In this document: in pieces, positions 1-8,917 of the stretch | Numbering within the stretch: position 1 is the first letter of the stretch | Layout: every line of letters begins with the position of its first letter | NCBI GenBank assembly: GCA_017937385.1 | Contig: JAGBDR010000005.1 | Span: forward strand, 1 to 64,000 | Direction of reading: 5' to 3' | From: Parabacteroides sp. | GTDB taxonomy: Bacteria > Bacteroidota > Bacteroidia > Bacteroidales > Tannerellaceae | Length of the DNA: 64,000 nt | Program-made: the position numbers and the translations under genes | Notes under the pieces: model-generated | Database searches by the model: none | What the model saw: only the letters and a program-made list of their open reading frames with translations | Told to the model about the DNA's origin: nothing

Positions 1-90
1 CGGGATTTGATACTGATACAAGTATTCCTCATTTAGTTCAAATGCCGCAAATTTTTCTTGCCAAGTTTGGGCTAAATTGTCTCTTTTCAT
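1..90 (-). CDS. N-terminal fragment of an unidentified protein (runs off the left edge)
   Basis: An open frame reads leftward from an ATG at 90 with no stop before the window edge, giving 30 residues beginning MKRDNLAQTW and rich in Glu, Gln and Tyr. A well-formed promoter lies upstream at 159-190, which supports this start. There is no signal peptide, so the product is probably cytoplasmic. Too little is visible to name a family. It is co-directional with the macro-domain gene but separated from it by inverted repeats that look like a terminator. Confidence 0.5.
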   Translation of the reverse strand, partial: MKRDNLAQTWQEKFAAFELNEEYLYQYQIP

Positions 91-158
91 ACATGATTTA
101 TTATTCGTTACTACTATTAGATTTCAGGTCACATATACGTTCCCGTCTTATCCGAGGG

Positions 159-190
159 CAAACATACAGGAAGTGCTTTTAACAGACAAG
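159..190 (-). promoter_or_regulatory. Bacteroidetes-type promoter for the partial gene at 1-90
   Basis: On the minus strand the sequence reads CTTG, 20 bases, TATGTTTG. This matches the Bacteroidetes primary-sigma consensus (TTTG, 19-21, TAnnTTTG) at 3 of 4 and 8 of 8 positions. Transcription would start near 152, leaving a leader of about 60 bases. The rest of 191-318 is AT-rich and shows nothing else. Confidence 0.5.
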
Positions 191-318
191 AAAGTTCTAT
201 TATGTTAAAATTATTTACAAAACCTTTGTGTTAAAATCGGAAAAAGAAAAGTTAAAATCGAGTAGCTAATTATTGAATAACAAATATTTATATGGGAACA
301 AGAAAAAAAGGCATAAAA

Positions 319-403
319 ATTCCATGCCCATGCGTTTTTGATTGCATGGGCATGGAATGGGAAAGGGATGGGAATGGAATCAAAAAAATATTATTTTTGA
401 TTC
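319..403. terminator. Two inverted repeats, probable terminator of the macro-domain operon
   Basis: 319-333 and 344-358 form a perfect 15-base inverted repeat around a 10-base loop, with core CCATGCCCATG. Read on the minus strand it is followed by runs of T, as expected of an intrinsic terminator below the macro gene. A second repeat, 377-386 with 394-403 (GAATCAAAAA and its complement), lies beside it. The first also resembles repeats near 43.76 kb and 55.78 kb, so it may be a dispersed palindromic element used as a terminator. Confidence 0.55.
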
Positions 404-449
404 TATTTCTATTTTAATGTTATCCATCAATTTTATTGTTCATATTTTC

Positions 450-950
450 TTACACTTTTGCACGATATGTTTCCACCACGTATAAATCCACAGTAGAATA
501 AAGCAAAGAAATATCTTTAATAACAACCTTTACTTCATCCCAATGCAAACCGCCAAGCCCTGCACCTATCGCTGGCAAAGCTATTGATTTTACATTTTGA
601 GAGACTGCTAATTTACACATCATATTCAAAGCTTTTCTTATGTATTCTATTTTTGCTTGAGTTCGCCAAGATACTTGTGTTGCCAGATTATAAACATATC
701 CTTCCCCATAATTGAAATCAAAGACATCACCAGGATTAAATCGACCACGTTGGCATAACAACTTATACTCTTTATACATAGCTGGATATCTATTTCTAAA
801 TTGTAATGCGATACCCTTTCCCATAGCTCCTGCACAATTGCAGCCGTGAGCATAACTGGAAACACCTTTTAAAGAGAAAATATCCCCTTCTTTAAGAAAA
901 TGAACCATATCTTGATTATATTTAAGTATTCCATTTTTCATTAAATTCAT
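450..950 (-). CDS. Macro-domain protein (ADP-ribose binding or hydrolysing)
   Basis: This 166-residue protein is a single macro domain. The sequence shows the ligand loop HGCNCAGAMGKGIA at about residues 35-48 and the second loop LPAIGAGLGGL at about 125-135, placed as in the DarG/ALC1-like and Appr-1''-phosphatase group. Such proteins bind ADP-ribose derivatives or remove ADP-ribose from proteins or nucleic acid. No signal peptide is present. The frame overlaps the 3' end of the 80-codon gene by 29 bases if the first ATG is used; a start at Met15 (908) would instead lie just after that gene's stop. The overlap points to one operon. No DarT-sized transferase is adjacent, so a classical DarTG toxin-antitoxin pair is not supported. 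Confidence 0.85.
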   Translation of the reverse strand: MNLMKNGILKYNQDMVHFLKEGDIFSLKGVSSYAHGCNCAGAMGKGIALQFRNRYPAMYKEYKLLCQRGRFNPGDVFDFNYGEGYVYNLATQVSWRTQAKIEYIRKALNMMCKLAVSQNVKSIALPAIGAGLGGLHWDEVKVVIKDISLLYSTVDLYVVETYRAKV

Positions 951-1164
951 CCTCTGATATAAAATCGGATTCGTCCCATTTTATATCAGAAAAATTTTGA
1001 TCATATAAATAAGAATCTTCACTTATTGGATTGTTTTTAGATATTTTAACCACCTTATTTGGGAAAACTTCCATCTGCCTTACAGCATTCTCTCCAATGA
1101 AATGAAGATAAATTATTATATTTTCTTCTTCCCATTTTCTTCTTACATATATATCCTTTTTCAT
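922..1164 (-). CDS. Unknown 80-residue protein coupled to the macro-domain gene
   Basis: Eighty residues, acidic, without a signal peptide or membrane segment. The N-terminal half (KDIYVRRKWEEENIIIYLHF) looks like alternating beta strands; the C-terminal half is rich in Asp, Glu and Ser. I do not recognise the family. Its stop codon lies inside the first codons of the macro gene, so the two are probably translated together and may act together. A binding partner or small antitoxin-like protein is possible from gene arrangement alone. It is far too short for a DarT ADP-ribosyltransferase. Confidence 0.65.
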   Translation of the reverse strand: MKKDIYVRRKWEEENIIIYLHFIGENAVRQMEVFPNKVVKISKNNPISEDSYLYDQNFSDIKWDESDFISEDEFNEKWNT

Positions 1165-1229
1165 TAAAATTTAATTTTAAAAATTGTAACACCACCACAT
1201 ATTTACCTTAATTTCGCAACACTTTTAAA

Positions 1230-1391
1230 TTATTTTGCCATGTCAGAAGATTCACTTAACTTAGTGTTGCATTCATAATCAAACAAATCTTCATAAGGTA
1301 TGGCCAAAGTACAAATAAAATCTGAACGAATCACACCTTTTGGTGGAATTTTTTTCATTATGGAACAATTCGATGTTCTGTTGTCCGGCAT
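1230..1391 (-). CDS. Small ORF, 53 residues, unknown
   Basis: An uninterrupted frame runs from ATG at 1391 to TAA at 1230, with a second in-frame ATG at 1358 that would give 42 residues starting MKKIPPKGVIRSDF. The C-terminal half is acidic and polar. It sits between the acyl-CoA ligase stop (1416) and the 80-codon gene (1164) on the same strand, so it could belong to either transcript. No motif is recognised. Composition and clean boundaries suggest coding, but the size leaves real doubt. Confidence 0.35.
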   Translation of the reverse strand: MPDNRTSNCSIMKKIPPKGVIRSDFICTLAIPYEDLFDYECNTKLSESSDMAK

Positions 1392-1415
1392 AATTGATTC
1401 CCGGAACTCTCTTGC

Positions 1416-3071
1416 TTATACCGGCGTGATCCCTTGTTCGGCCAAGAGTTTCAATCCCAAATCCTTCAGTTTGAACTTCTGGATCTTTCCGCTGCCGGTC
1501 ATGGGGAAGGTGTCGACGAAGAAGATGTATTTCGGGATCTTGTGACGGGCGATCTTGCCGCGGCAGAAGTCCTTGACGACCTCTTCCGTCATGCGGATGC
1601 CTTCGTGCAGGATGATGAAAGCGCCCACTTCCTCGCCGTATTTCTTGGAAGGGACGGCAGCGACCTGCACATCTTTCACCCCTTCCAGGTGGTAGAGGAA
1701 TTCTTCCAGCTCGCGGGGATAGATGTTTTCTCCTCCCCGGATAATCATGTCCTTGATGCGTCCGGTGATGCGGTAGTTGCCGTTTTCGTCTTTCACGCCC
1801 AGGTCGCCGCTGTGCAGGAAGCCGTCTTTGTCGATCACTTCGGCGGTCGCCTCCGGGTTGTTGTAGTAGCCTTTCATGGTGTTGTAGCCGCGGTTGCACA
1901 TTTCACCCTGCACGCCTACCGGACATTCTTCGCCCGTTTCCGGGTCGATCACGCGCACTTCGGTGAACTCGAAATCGCGGCCCACCGTGTTGTAGCGGAC
2001 TTCCGCTGGGTCGTCGATGCGCGAGTGGGTCATGCCGGGCGACGCTTCCGTCAATCCGTACACGCTGGTCACGCGCATGAACATCTTCTCTTCCACCTGT
2101 TTCATCAGCTCCACAGGGCAAAGGGAACCGGCCATGATGCCGGTGCGGAGAGAGGTCAGGTCGAACATGCTGAACATCGGATGGTTCAGTTCGGCGATGA
2201 ACATGGTCGGCACGCCGTAGAGGGCCGTACACCGTTCCTTGTGGATGGAGGCGAGCACGACCAGCGGGTCGAATTTCTCCACCATGACCTGTGTACATCC
2301 ATGTGTCAGGACATTCATCGAGGCGAGCACGACACCGAAGCAGTGGAACAGCGGTACGCAGCAGCAGAGTTTGTCGTCAGCCGTGAACTTCATGTGCTCG
2401 CCTGTCAGCAAGCCGTTGTTGGCGATGTTGTAGTGCGTCAGCATGACTCCTTTGGGGAAGCCGGTCGTGCCGGATGTGTATTGCATATTCACGACGTCGT
2501 GCGGAGTCACCCGCTTTTTGGCCTCTACCAACGTCTCGTCGCTTACGTTCTCGCCTAAAAGCAACAGTTCGGGTGTGTTGTACATCCCTCTGTATTTTTC
2601 CTGCCCGATGTAGACCACGTTTTTCAGCCGCGGGAACCGTTTGCTTTTCAGGTAGCCGCGTTGCGATTCCTTCAGTTCGGGCAACATCGTGTACATCATG
2701 TCGACGTAGCTGCCGTCGAACACGCCGTCGGTGATGCACATCGTGTGGATATCGGCATTCTCGACCAGAAATTCCAGTTCGCTCTGCTTGTAATTCGTGT
2801 TGACGGTGACGGCGACCGCCCCGATCTTGGCAGCGGCATAGAGGAAGGTGAGCCAGTCCGGGACGTTGGTCGCCCAGATACCGACATGCGTACCGTGCTC
2901 GATCCCGATTGAAAGCATGCCTTTCGCCATCCGGTCTACCCGCTGGTTAAACTCTTTCCAAGTGAAACGCAGGTCGCGGTCGGAGTAGACTAAGTATTCT
3001 TTGTCGGGAGTTGTTTCGGCCCAATGCTCCATCCACTGGCCGAGCGTCCTGTCTTGCAATTGTATGTCCAT
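1416..3071 (-). CDS. AMP-dependent acyl-CoA synthetase/ligase (FadD-like)
   Basis: This 551-residue cytoplasmic enzyme belongs to the adenylate-forming superfamily and is expected to activate a carboxylic acid as acyl-AMP and transfer it to CoA. The ATP loop [11 protein letters not shown] is at about residues 198-208. Downstream are the acceptor motif GYYNNPEAT, the hinge region [18 protein letters not shown], the gate [12 protein letters not shown] and the C-terminal catalytic lysine in TGSGKIQKF. Length and motifs fit medium- or long-chain fatty-acid ligases. It lies 12 bases below an XRE-cupin regulator gene on the same strand, a gene pair that suggests control by that regulator. The exact acyl substrate cannot be read from the sequence. 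Confidence 0.9.
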   Translation of the reverse strand: MDIQLQDRTLGQWMEHWAETTPDKEYLVYSDRDLRFTWKEFNQRVDRMAKGMLSIGIEHGTHVGIWATNVPDWLTFLYAAAKIGAVAVTVNTNYKQSELEFLVENADIHTMCITDGVFDGSYVDMMYTMLPELKESQRGYLKSKRFPRLKNVVYIGQEKYRGMYNTPELLLLGENVSDETLVEAKKRVTPHDVVNMQYTSGTTGFPKGVMLTHYNIANNGLLTGEHMKFTADDKLCCCVPLFHCFGVVLASMNVLTHGCTQVMVEKFDPLVVLASIHKERCTALYGVPTMFIAELNHPMFSMFDLTSLRTGIMAGSLCPVELMKQVEEKMFMRVTSVYGLTEASPGMTHSRIDDPAEVRYNTVGRDFEFTEVRVIDPETGEECPVGVQGEMCNRGYNTMKGYYNNPEATAEVIDKDGFLHSGDLGVKDENGNYRITGRIKDMIIRGGENIYPRELEEFLYHLEGVKDVQVAAVPSKKYGEEVGAFIILHEGIRMTEEVVKDFCRGKIARHKIPKYIFFVDTFPMTGSGKIQKFKLKDLGLKLLAEQGITPV

Positions 3072-3083
3072 AGGGATTGTCGA

Positions 3084-3668
3084 TTAATAAGGGGTGTAGA
3101 TGACTCCGAGGATTTTCGCCGTGTTGTCGGCGGCGGCATGTACGTGATGGGCGACGATGGAATCGTAGTAGATGCTGTCGCCCTCTTCCAGGATGTAGGT
3201 GTTCTTGCCGTAGTTGATCTCAAGAACCCCTTCCATCACGTAGATGAATTCTTCCCCTTCGTGCGAGGAGAGCACGAAATCCACGCCCTCTTCGCTCGGG
3301 GCGACATCGATCAGGAACGGCTCCATGTGGCGGCCGGACTTGTCTTGCGACAGGGCATGGTATTCCATGTGCTTGCGGGCCTTGCTGTCGTTGTTGCTGA
3401 AACCGATGCCGTTCGCCTCGTTGCTGTCTTTCTTGCGGCAGATGACGGGGCCCAGCTCGGACTGGTCGTCGAGGAATGTCCCCAAGCGCACGCCCAACAC
3501 GCGGGCGATCTTGATCAACGGGGCAAGAGACGGGAAGTCGATGTTGCCTTCGATGCGTTCTATCTGTTCGAGGCTCAAACCTGAGCGTTCGGAAACTTCC
3601 TGGATGGAAAGTTGTTTGGATTCACGGATGCTTCTGATTTTCGCTCCGATGATTTTGTTGTTTCCCAT
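3084..3668 (-). CDS. XRE-family regulator with C-terminal cupin domain
   Basis: A protein of 194 residues. Residues about 8-62 form a helix-turn-helix of the XRE/HTH_3 type (IRSIRESKQLSIQEVSERSG). Residues about 120-190 form a cupin_2 barrel with GEEFIYVMEGVLEINYG and a YDSIVAHHVHAA strand. Such proteins are small-molecule-responsive regulators. The gene is first in an operon with the acyl-CoA ligase, so an acyl or CoA-related ligand is a reasonable guess, not something shown. The start ATG at 3668 gives the expected beginning of the HTH domain. Confidence 0.88.
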   Translation of the reverse strand: MGNNKIIGAKIRSIRESKQLSIQEVSERSGLSLEQIERIEGNIDFPSLAPLIKIARVLGVRLGTFLDDQSELGPVICRKKDSNEANGIGFSNNDSKARKHMEYHALSQDKSGRHMEPFLIDVAPSEEGVDFVLSSHEGEEFIYVMEGVLEINYGKNTYILEEGDSIYYDSIVAHHVHAAADNTAKILGVIYTPY

Positions 3669-3766
3669 GAAATTTATATGTTTATTATTCGTATAATCTT
3701 TTAATTTGTAACAGAACTGCGCAAAATTACATTAAATTTTCATTAAACAAAGGTATTTGATAAAAG

Positions 3767-3802
3767 AAAAAGGATGACCTCCCGTCAGAGGCCATCCTTT
3801 TT
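3767..3802 (-). terminator. Intrinsic terminator below rpsO
   Basis: 3767-3780 and 3789-3802 pair as AAAAGGATG-CCT against AGG-CATCCTTTT with one mismatch. On the minus strand the hairpin ends in a T-run, about 100 bases past the rpsO stop. Confidence 0.75.
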
Positions 3803-3806
3803 GGTC

Positions 3807-3882
3807 AACTATGAAAAGAGAACCTTAACTATGAAAGGGAACCTCCGTCCTCCTTCACCTTCAATTATGAAAAAAGTTCCTT
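3807..3882. repeat. Three imperfect 20-base units between rpsO and its terminator
   Basis: 3807-3826 (AACTATGAAAAGAGAACCTT), 3827-3846 and 3863-3882 are variants of one unit. The first two are adjacent; the third follows after 16 bases. They lie in the 3' untranslated part of the rpsO transcript. No function is evident. Confidence 0.5.
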
Positions 3883-3902
3883 GATAGTTAGAAATGAGTT
3901 TT

Positions 3903-4172
3903 TTACTTTCTGATACCCAGCTCTTTGATGATAGCACGATATCTTTCGATATCAACCTTGATCAGGTAATCCAATAAACGACGACGTTTACCTACCAGCA
4001 TCTTCAGAGCTCTTTCAGAGCTATGGTCTTTGTGATTAACCTTCAGGTGTTCTGTCAAGTGTGCGATACGGACTGTGAACAGTGCGATCTGGCTTTCGGC
4101 TGAACCTGTGTTTGTTGCAGATTTGCCGTACTTTTCGAAAATCTCTTTTTTCTTTGCTGAATCTAAAAACAT
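3903..4172 (-). CDS. rpsO: 30S ribosomal protein S15
   Basis: Full-length 89-residue S15, which binds the central domain of 16S rRNA during small-subunit assembly. The four-helix family pattern is clear, including NTGSAESQIALFTVRI near the N-terminus, the HKDHSS loop and KRRRLLDYL. The gene is transcribed from a Bacteroidetes promoter at 4221-4252 with a leader of roughly 40 bases and has its own terminator. It is divergent from typA. Residues are those of a normal S15. Confidence 0.97.
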   Translation of the reverse strand: MFLDSAKKKEIFEKYGKSATNTGSAESQIALFTVRIAHLTEHLKVNHKDHSSERALKMLVGKRRRLLDYLIKVDIERYRAIIKELGIRK

Positions 4173-4220
4173 GATTCTTCTGTACTTTAATAAATTAATA
4201 CTATGTTATCTAAGCGGCGA

Positions 4221-4252
4221 CAAAGGTAGACATTCCTTTTGGATTGACCAAT
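4221..4252 (-). promoter_or_regulatory. rpsO promoter
   Basis: The minus strand reads ATTG, 20 bases, TACCTTTG, matching TTTG / TAnnTTTG at 3 of 4 and 8 of 8 positions with ideal spacing. The start site would be near 4214. Confidence 0.6.
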
Positions 4253-4315
4253 CTTTTTCGGCGTCTTTTTTTTATTTTGGCGCTTCGATGTCATATACAT
4301 ATCGCAAATTTGTTG

Positions 4316-4323
4316 TAATTTTG
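4316..4323 (+). promoter_or_regulatory. -7 element for typA
   Basis: TAATTTTG matches TAnnTTTG 22 bases before the typA ATG. No TTTG lies at the expected upstream distance, so the promoter is weak or assisted, and the leader would be short. Confidence 0.4.
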
Positions 4324-4344
4324 CGCCCAATAAATTAGTTTTCA

Positions 4345-6141
4345 ATGCAAAAGATTAGAAACATCGCGATTATCGCGCACGTAGACCACGGTAAGACGAC
4401 GCTCGTGGATAAGATGTTATTAGCCGGTAAGCTTTTCCGGGAAGGACAGGCAGAGCCGGATCAGTTTCTGGACAATAACGACCTGGAACGTGAACGAGGG
4501 ATTACGATCCTCGCCAAAAATGTCTCTATTAATTATAAGGGTTATAAAATCAACATTATCGATACTCCGGGCCACGCCGACTTCGGCGGTGAAGTGGAAC
4601 GTGTCCTGAACATGGCCGACGGTTGTCTGTTGCTGGTCGATGCTTTCGAAGGACCGATGCCGCAGACCCGCTTCGTGCTTCAGAAGGCGATCCAACTGGG
4701 GCTGAAGCCGATCGTGGTGATCAATAAGGTAGACAAACCGAACTGCCGTCCGGAAGAGGTGCAGGAGATGGTGTTCGACCTGATGTTCAGTCTTGACGCA
4801 ACGGAAGAACAGCTCGATTTCCCGACAATCTACGGTTCCGCCAAGCAGGGATGGATGTCGGAAGACTGGAAAGAACCGAAAGAAGATATTACCGCTTTGC
4901 TGGATGCCATCATCCAGTATATCCCGGAGCCGCAGGTGCTGGAGGGCGCGTCCCAGATGTTGATCACTTCTTTGGACTACTCCAAATATGTAGGCCGTAT
5001 CGCCGTAGGACGTGTGCATCGCGGCGAACTGCGTGAAGGGCAGGACATCATGCTTTGCAAGCGCGACGGCTCGATGGTGAAATCGAAGATCAAGGAGATC
5101 GACGTGTTCGAAGGGTTGGGACGTACGAAGGTCGATGCGGTCCCGTCCGGCGACATCTGTGCGATTATCGGTGTGGAAGGGTTCGAAATCGGCGAGACGA
5201 TTGCCGATGCAAACGAGCCGGAAGCGTTGCCGACGATCGCCATCGACGAGCCGACGATGTCTATGTTGTTTACGATCAACAACTCTCCGTTCTTCGGGAA
5301 AGACGGTAAATATGTGACTTCCCGCCATATCTACGACCGTCTGATGAAAGAGTTGGACAAGAACCTCGCCTTGCGTGTGGTGCCGACCGATTCTGCCGAT
5401 TCGTGGTTGGTCTACGGGCGTGGCGTGCTTCACTTGTCTGTCTTGATCGAGACCATGCGCCGTGAGGGATATGAGTTGCAGGTCGGACAGCCGCAAGTTA
5501 TCATCAAGGAAATCGATGGTGAGAAGTGCGAGCCGGTCGAACAGTTGACGGTCAACCTGCCGGAAGAGTGTGCCAGCCGTATCATCGATATGGTGACCAA
5601 GCGCAAGGGCGAAATGACGATGATGGAAAGCAAGAACGACCGTATGCATCTGGAGTTCACGATTCCTTCCCGGGGTATTATCGGTTTGAACAATGCGGTC
5701 CTGACAGCATCGGCCGGCGAAGCGATCCTGGCGCACCGTTTCCTTGAATACCAGCCGTGGAAGGGCGAGATCGAACGCCGCACGAACGGTTCTATCATCG
5801 CGATGGAAACGGGTACGGCATACGCATACGCCTTGAACAACCTGCAATCCCGCGGACGTTTCTTCATCGCTCCGGGCGATGAGGTCTATGCCGGACAGGT
5901 GGTCGGCGAGCATACGAAAGACAATGACCTGGTGGTTAACGTGACGAAGTCGAAGAAGCTGACTAATATGCGTGCTTCCGGTTCGGACGATAAAGTCTCT
6001 TTGGCTCCTCCTACGGTGTTCAGCCTGGAAGATGCGTTGGAATACATCAAAGGGGATGAATATGTGGAAATCACGCCGAACAGCATGCGTATGCGTAAAA
6101 TCATCTTGGATGAACTCGAACGCAAACGTCAGGGAAGATAG
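4345..6141 (+). CDS. typA: GTP-binding translation/ribosome-assembly factor TypA (BipA)
   Basis: A ribosome-binding translational GTPase of 598 residues related to EF-G, involved in stress adaptation and 50S assembly. The G-domain motifs are intact: AHVDHGKT (11-18), RGITI (51-55), DTPGH (73-77) and NKVD (127-130). EF-G-like domains II, III and V follow, and the protein ends in the TypA-specific C-terminal domain ([19 protein letters not shown]). Length is standard for BipA. The gene is monocistronic, with a terminator at 6166-6202. Confidence 0.97.
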   Translation: MQKIRNIAIIAHVDHGKTTLVDKMLLAGKLFREGQAEPDQFLDNNDLERERGITILAKNVSINYKGYKINIIDTPGHADFGGEVERVLNMADGCLLLVDAFEGPMPQTRFVLQKAIQLGLKPIVVINKVDKPNCRPEEVQEMVFDLMFSLDATEEQLDFPTIYGSAKQGWMSEDWKEPKEDITALLDAIIQYIPEPQVLEGASQMLITSLDYSKYVGRIAVGRVHRGELREGQDIMLCKRDGSMVKSKIKEIDVFEGLGRTKVDAVPSGDICAIIGVEGFEIGETIADANEPEALPTIAIDEPTMSMLFTINNSPFFGKDGKYVTSRHIYDRLMKELDKNLALRVVPTDSADSWLVYGRGVLHLSVLIETMRREGYELQVGQPQVIIKEIDGEKCEPVEQLTVNLPEECASRIIDMVTKRKGEMTMMESKNDRMHLEFTIPSRGIIGLNNAVLTASAGEAILAHRFLEYQPWKGEIERRTNGSIIAMETGTAYAYALNNLQSRGRFFIAPGDEVYAGQVVGEHTKDNDLVVNVTKSKKLTNMRASGSDDKVSLAPPTVFSLEDALEYIKGDEYVEITPNSMRMRKIILDELERKRQGR

Positions 6142-6165
6142 ACGTATATATAAGGAATAAGAGAG

Positions 6166-6202
6166 AAGAGTGTGTCATATTGTGGTTGGCACACTCTTTT
6201 TG
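6166..6202 (+). terminator. Intrinsic terminator after typA
   Basis: AAGAGTGTG (6166-6174) pairs with CACACTCTT (6190-6198), followed by TTTT. Confidence 0.75.
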
Positions 6203-6287
6203 GTTTATTGATAATATCAAAAATCGAAGTCTATCTATGTATAGATTGATTATTTTTGCCTGCTCAAATCAAAGAAATTAAAAGGAA

Positions 6288-7898
6288 ATGAAGAAAAATG
6301 TATACAAGGCAATCGTATGCCTTTGTTGCGTCGTGACTTCCCTCTCGGCGCAGGACCGAGTTGTGGAGTTGACGAATCCGGATGAAAGTTGTACCAGTAT
6401 CGCGGCCGGCAAGCTGGCGACGGCCGATGGTTCGGTCATGACTTCCCAGACTTGCGACGGAACCTCGCGCACCTGGATGGAAGTCGTGCCGGCACAAAAC
6501 TGGCCGGACACGGCAAAAGTCGATATCTATTGGGATATCCGTCACACGGAAAGCAAAAACGACCGTTTGGGTGTGATCTTGAAAGGGTCTATTCCGCAAG
6601 TCCCTTCTACTTTCGCCTATTTGAACACAGGCTATCCTTGCATGAATGAGAAACAGTTGGCGATGGGAGAAACGACGATCGTCGGGCGAAAGGAACTGCG
6701 CAATCCGAAAGGCTTGTTCCATATCGAGGATTTGCAGGGGATTGCTTTGCAGCGTTGCAGCACGGCACGCGAGGCGGTCCTGCTGATGGGACGCCTGGCG
6801 GAACAGTATGGCTATCGGGACGGCGGGGAATGCCTGACGGTCGCCGACACGAAAGAGCTTTGGTTTTTTGAGATCACGGGAGCGGGTCCGGATGACAGGG
6901 GAGCTTTGTGGGTGGCCCAGCGCATACCGGACGATCATGTGACGGTTTCGGCCAATACGCCCCGTATCTCCGATGTCGATTTCAACGACAAAGAACATTA
7001 TATGTATAGCGAAGGGCTGAAAGAGAAAGCCCGCAAGTTGGGATATTGGGATGGAAAGGAGCCGTTCAAGTTCTGGAAAGTAATCCACGAAACAGGCAAG
7101 AAGCCTTTTACGATCCGCGACTTCTTCGTGTTGAAGACGTTGGCGCCCTCCTTGAACCTGACGATGGACATGGAGGAGTTGCCTTTGTCGGTCAAACCCG
7201 AACAGAAAATCTCGCTGGCGGAAATGAACCGCCTGTTGCGTGAAACCTATGAGGGGACGGAATGGGATATGACGAAAGATATGCTGGTCACGAAGAAGAT
7301 CAAGGATAAAGACGGGACTGAACGCGATACGACCTATAAGAGCCCGTTGGCCCAAAACTGGATGACGAACGATATGTTTGAATTCCTCAACGCACAACGG
7401 GGCGAGAAGAAGATCGAGAAACAGCGGACGATATCGGTGGTCTGGTGTGCTTACTCATTTGTGATCCAGTGCCGTGACTGGCTCCCGGACGAGGTGGGCG
7501 GTGTTTGCTGGTGGTCGGAAGATAATCCGGGCGAAAGTCCCCGCGTGCCCTTGTTTGCCGGCATGACGGATGTGCCTGAAAGTTTCAAGGTCTGCGGACA
7601 TAAGCGTTACCGCCCCGATGCCGCCCTCTGGACCTATCGCCGTACAAACCGCCTGGCACAGGTGAGTTGGGGGCACGGACGTAAACTGATTGAACCGGCT
7701 GTCCTCTCTTTCGAACAGAAAGCGGCAGACGAAATGCCGCTGGTAGAAGACAAGGTATCGGCTCTTGTCCGCGAAGGCAAGAAAAAAGAAGCCCAAACTT
7801 ATCTTACTCGTTATTCCTTCGATTTTATCTATTCAACCTTGCGTTGTTGGGAGGAGATGGAAGGAGAACTTTGGCATAAGTTCGGGAGAGGATTTTAG
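6288..7898 (+). CDS. Secreted C69-family dipeptidase (Ntn-hydrolase fold)
   Basis: A protein of 536 residues with a signal peptide (MKKNVYKAIVCLCCVVTSLS). The motif CTSIAAGKLATADGSVMTS starts at Cys35. In family C69 (PepD-like) this cysteine becomes the N-terminal nucleophile after the short propeptide is removed. The remainder keeps C69 features such as YGYRDGGECLTVADTKELW and the RIPDDHVTVSANTPRI segment. The enzyme is expected to cleave dipeptides in the periplasm. It is monocistronic and converges with the AraC gene, whose stop is only 5 bases away. Confidence 0.88.
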   Translation: MKKNVYKAIVCLCCVVTSLSAQDRVVELTNPDESCTSIAAGKLATADGSVMTSQTCDGTSRTWMEVVPAQNWPDTAKVDIYWDIRHTESKNDRLGVILKGSIPQVPSTFAYLNTGYPCMNEKQLAMGETTIVGRKELRNPKGLFHIEDLQGIALQRCSTAREAVLLMGRLAEQYGYRDGGECLTVADTKELWFFEITGAGPDDRGALWVAQRIPDDHVTVSANTPRISDVDFNDKEHYMYSEGLKEKARKLGYWDGKEPFKFWKVIHETGKKPFTIRDFFVLKTLAPSLNLTMDMEELPLSVKPEQKISLAEMNRLLRETYEGTEWDMTKDMLVTKKIKDKDGTERDTTYKSPLAQNWMTNDMFEFLNAQRGEKKIEKQRTISVVWCAYSFVIQCRDWLPDEVGGVCWWSEDNPGESPRVPLFAGMTDVPESFKVCGHKRYRPDAALWTYRRTNRLAQVSWGHGRKLIEPAVLSFEQKAADEMPLVEDKVSALVREGKKKEAQTYLTRYSFDFIYSTLRCWEEMEGELWHKFGRGF

Positions 7899-7903
7899 CC
7901 TCT

Positions 7904-8824
7904 TTATAATGCATATAGCTTGGCTTTGCTCCGTTGTTTTTCTATCTCTTTTCGGTAAGAAAGAGGGTTTATATTGGTTTTGTTTCTGAAAAAGTAAGAA
8001 AAATAGTCTGCCGACTCGAAATTGAGTTTTATGGCGATATCTTGAATAGACATCTCGGTATTGCCTAATAACTCTTTGATTTTAACGAGTTTCAGTTGCA
8101 GCATATATTGATGAGGCGCTATTCCGATGTGCTGTTTGAATGACTTTCTGAAGTTGGAATAACTCATGTTGAGCGACCTGGCAGTATCTTCCGGGGTGAA
8201 TTTCTCATAAATGTTTTTTTGCATGAGAATACATGCCTCTTGGATTTTTTGCATGGATTCTGAACCGAAATCTTGGCTTTGACTGATGGAGTAGATTAAT
8301 CCGGTTATATGCATCATTATGCCGGTCAGGACAGCTTGATAGCCGGCTTTTTGTGCTATAGCACAGTCAAGCATTTCAACGAAATGCTTGACAATCTGTT
8401 CGTTTATTCCGATATGAAGGATGGGGGTTTCTGGACGAATGATTTGGCTGAATAGTTTGTGTGCATATTCTCCTTGGAAAGTAACGAAATATTCGTCCCA
8501 TCCAGTCTCCTTGCTCGGTTGATAAGTATGCCAATCTTCCGGAAATAGAAGAAATGCATCTCCTTTTGTTATTTCCTTTTCAGGACAATTGGCGGATTGA
8601 AATTTCCCTTCTCCTTTCGTGATATAAACAAATATGAATTCATTGACTGTTCGTCCACGCTGGGTATTGAAAGTGTATTTCATAGGGTGACCTTTCGGAG
8701 GATAATTCTCTTGAGGTTTGATGGATTGAAAACCTATGCTGTTGATAGACATGCCCCAAATATCATTCTCTTGATTTGGAGATAAATATTTTATAATGTT
8801 GTGTTTAGTGTAATCGGAATTCAT
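7904..8824 (-). CDS. AraC-family transcriptional regulator
   Basis: A regulator of 306 residues. The N-terminal half is a cupin-like AraC ligand-binding domain (FIYVTKGEGKFQSANC, DAFLLFPEDWHTYQPS). The C-terminal 100 residues form two helix-turn-helix motifs (DTARSLNMSYSNFRKSFKQH and IKLNFESADYFSYFFRNKT). Proteins with this layout often sense sugars and activate catabolic operons. It lies below the esterase and ADP-ribosylglycohydrolase-like genes on the same strand, and near the SusC/SusD locus, so it is the obvious candidate regulator of that region. This is inferred from position only. Confidence 0.9.
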   Translation of the reverse strand: MNSDYTKHNIIKYLSPNQENDIWGMSINSIGFQSIKPQENYPPKGHPMKYTFNTQRGRTVNEFIFVYITKGEGKFQSANCPEKEITKGDAFLLFPEDWHTYQPSKETGWDEYFVTFQGEYAHKLFSQIIRPETPILHIGINEQIVKHFVEMLDCAIAQKAGYQAVLTGIMMHITGLIYSISQSQDFGSESMQKIQEACILMQKNIYEKFTPEDTARSLNMSYSNFRKSFKQHIGIAPHQYMLQLKLVKIKELLGNTEMSIQDIAIKLNFESADYFSYFFRNKTNINPLSYRKEIEKQRSKAKLYAL

Positions 8825-8917
8825 TTGATGTATATTTTATTGTGTTATGATGTAATTTGTTTCTTTGTATAGGAGGTACTTGTGTAAGTACCTTTGCTTT
8901 GTCTCGTTTATGTGGGG

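Noticed and set aside
293..418. Short plus-strand ORF starting MGTRKKGIK
   Set aside because: It is created by the palindromes at 319-403 and its product is repeat-derived low-complexity sequence.
450..1164. DarTG-type toxin-antitoxin system
   Set aside because: The macro domain fits an antitoxin, but the partner is 80 residues and lacks any ADP-ribosyltransferase motif.
1434..2558. Long plus-strand frame opposite the acyl-CoA ligase
   Set aside because: His/Val-rich shadow of a gene whose motifs are all intact on the other strand. The same applies to 4420-5913 (opposite typA), 43947-45401 (opposite fumarase), 58449-59867 and 60144-61334.
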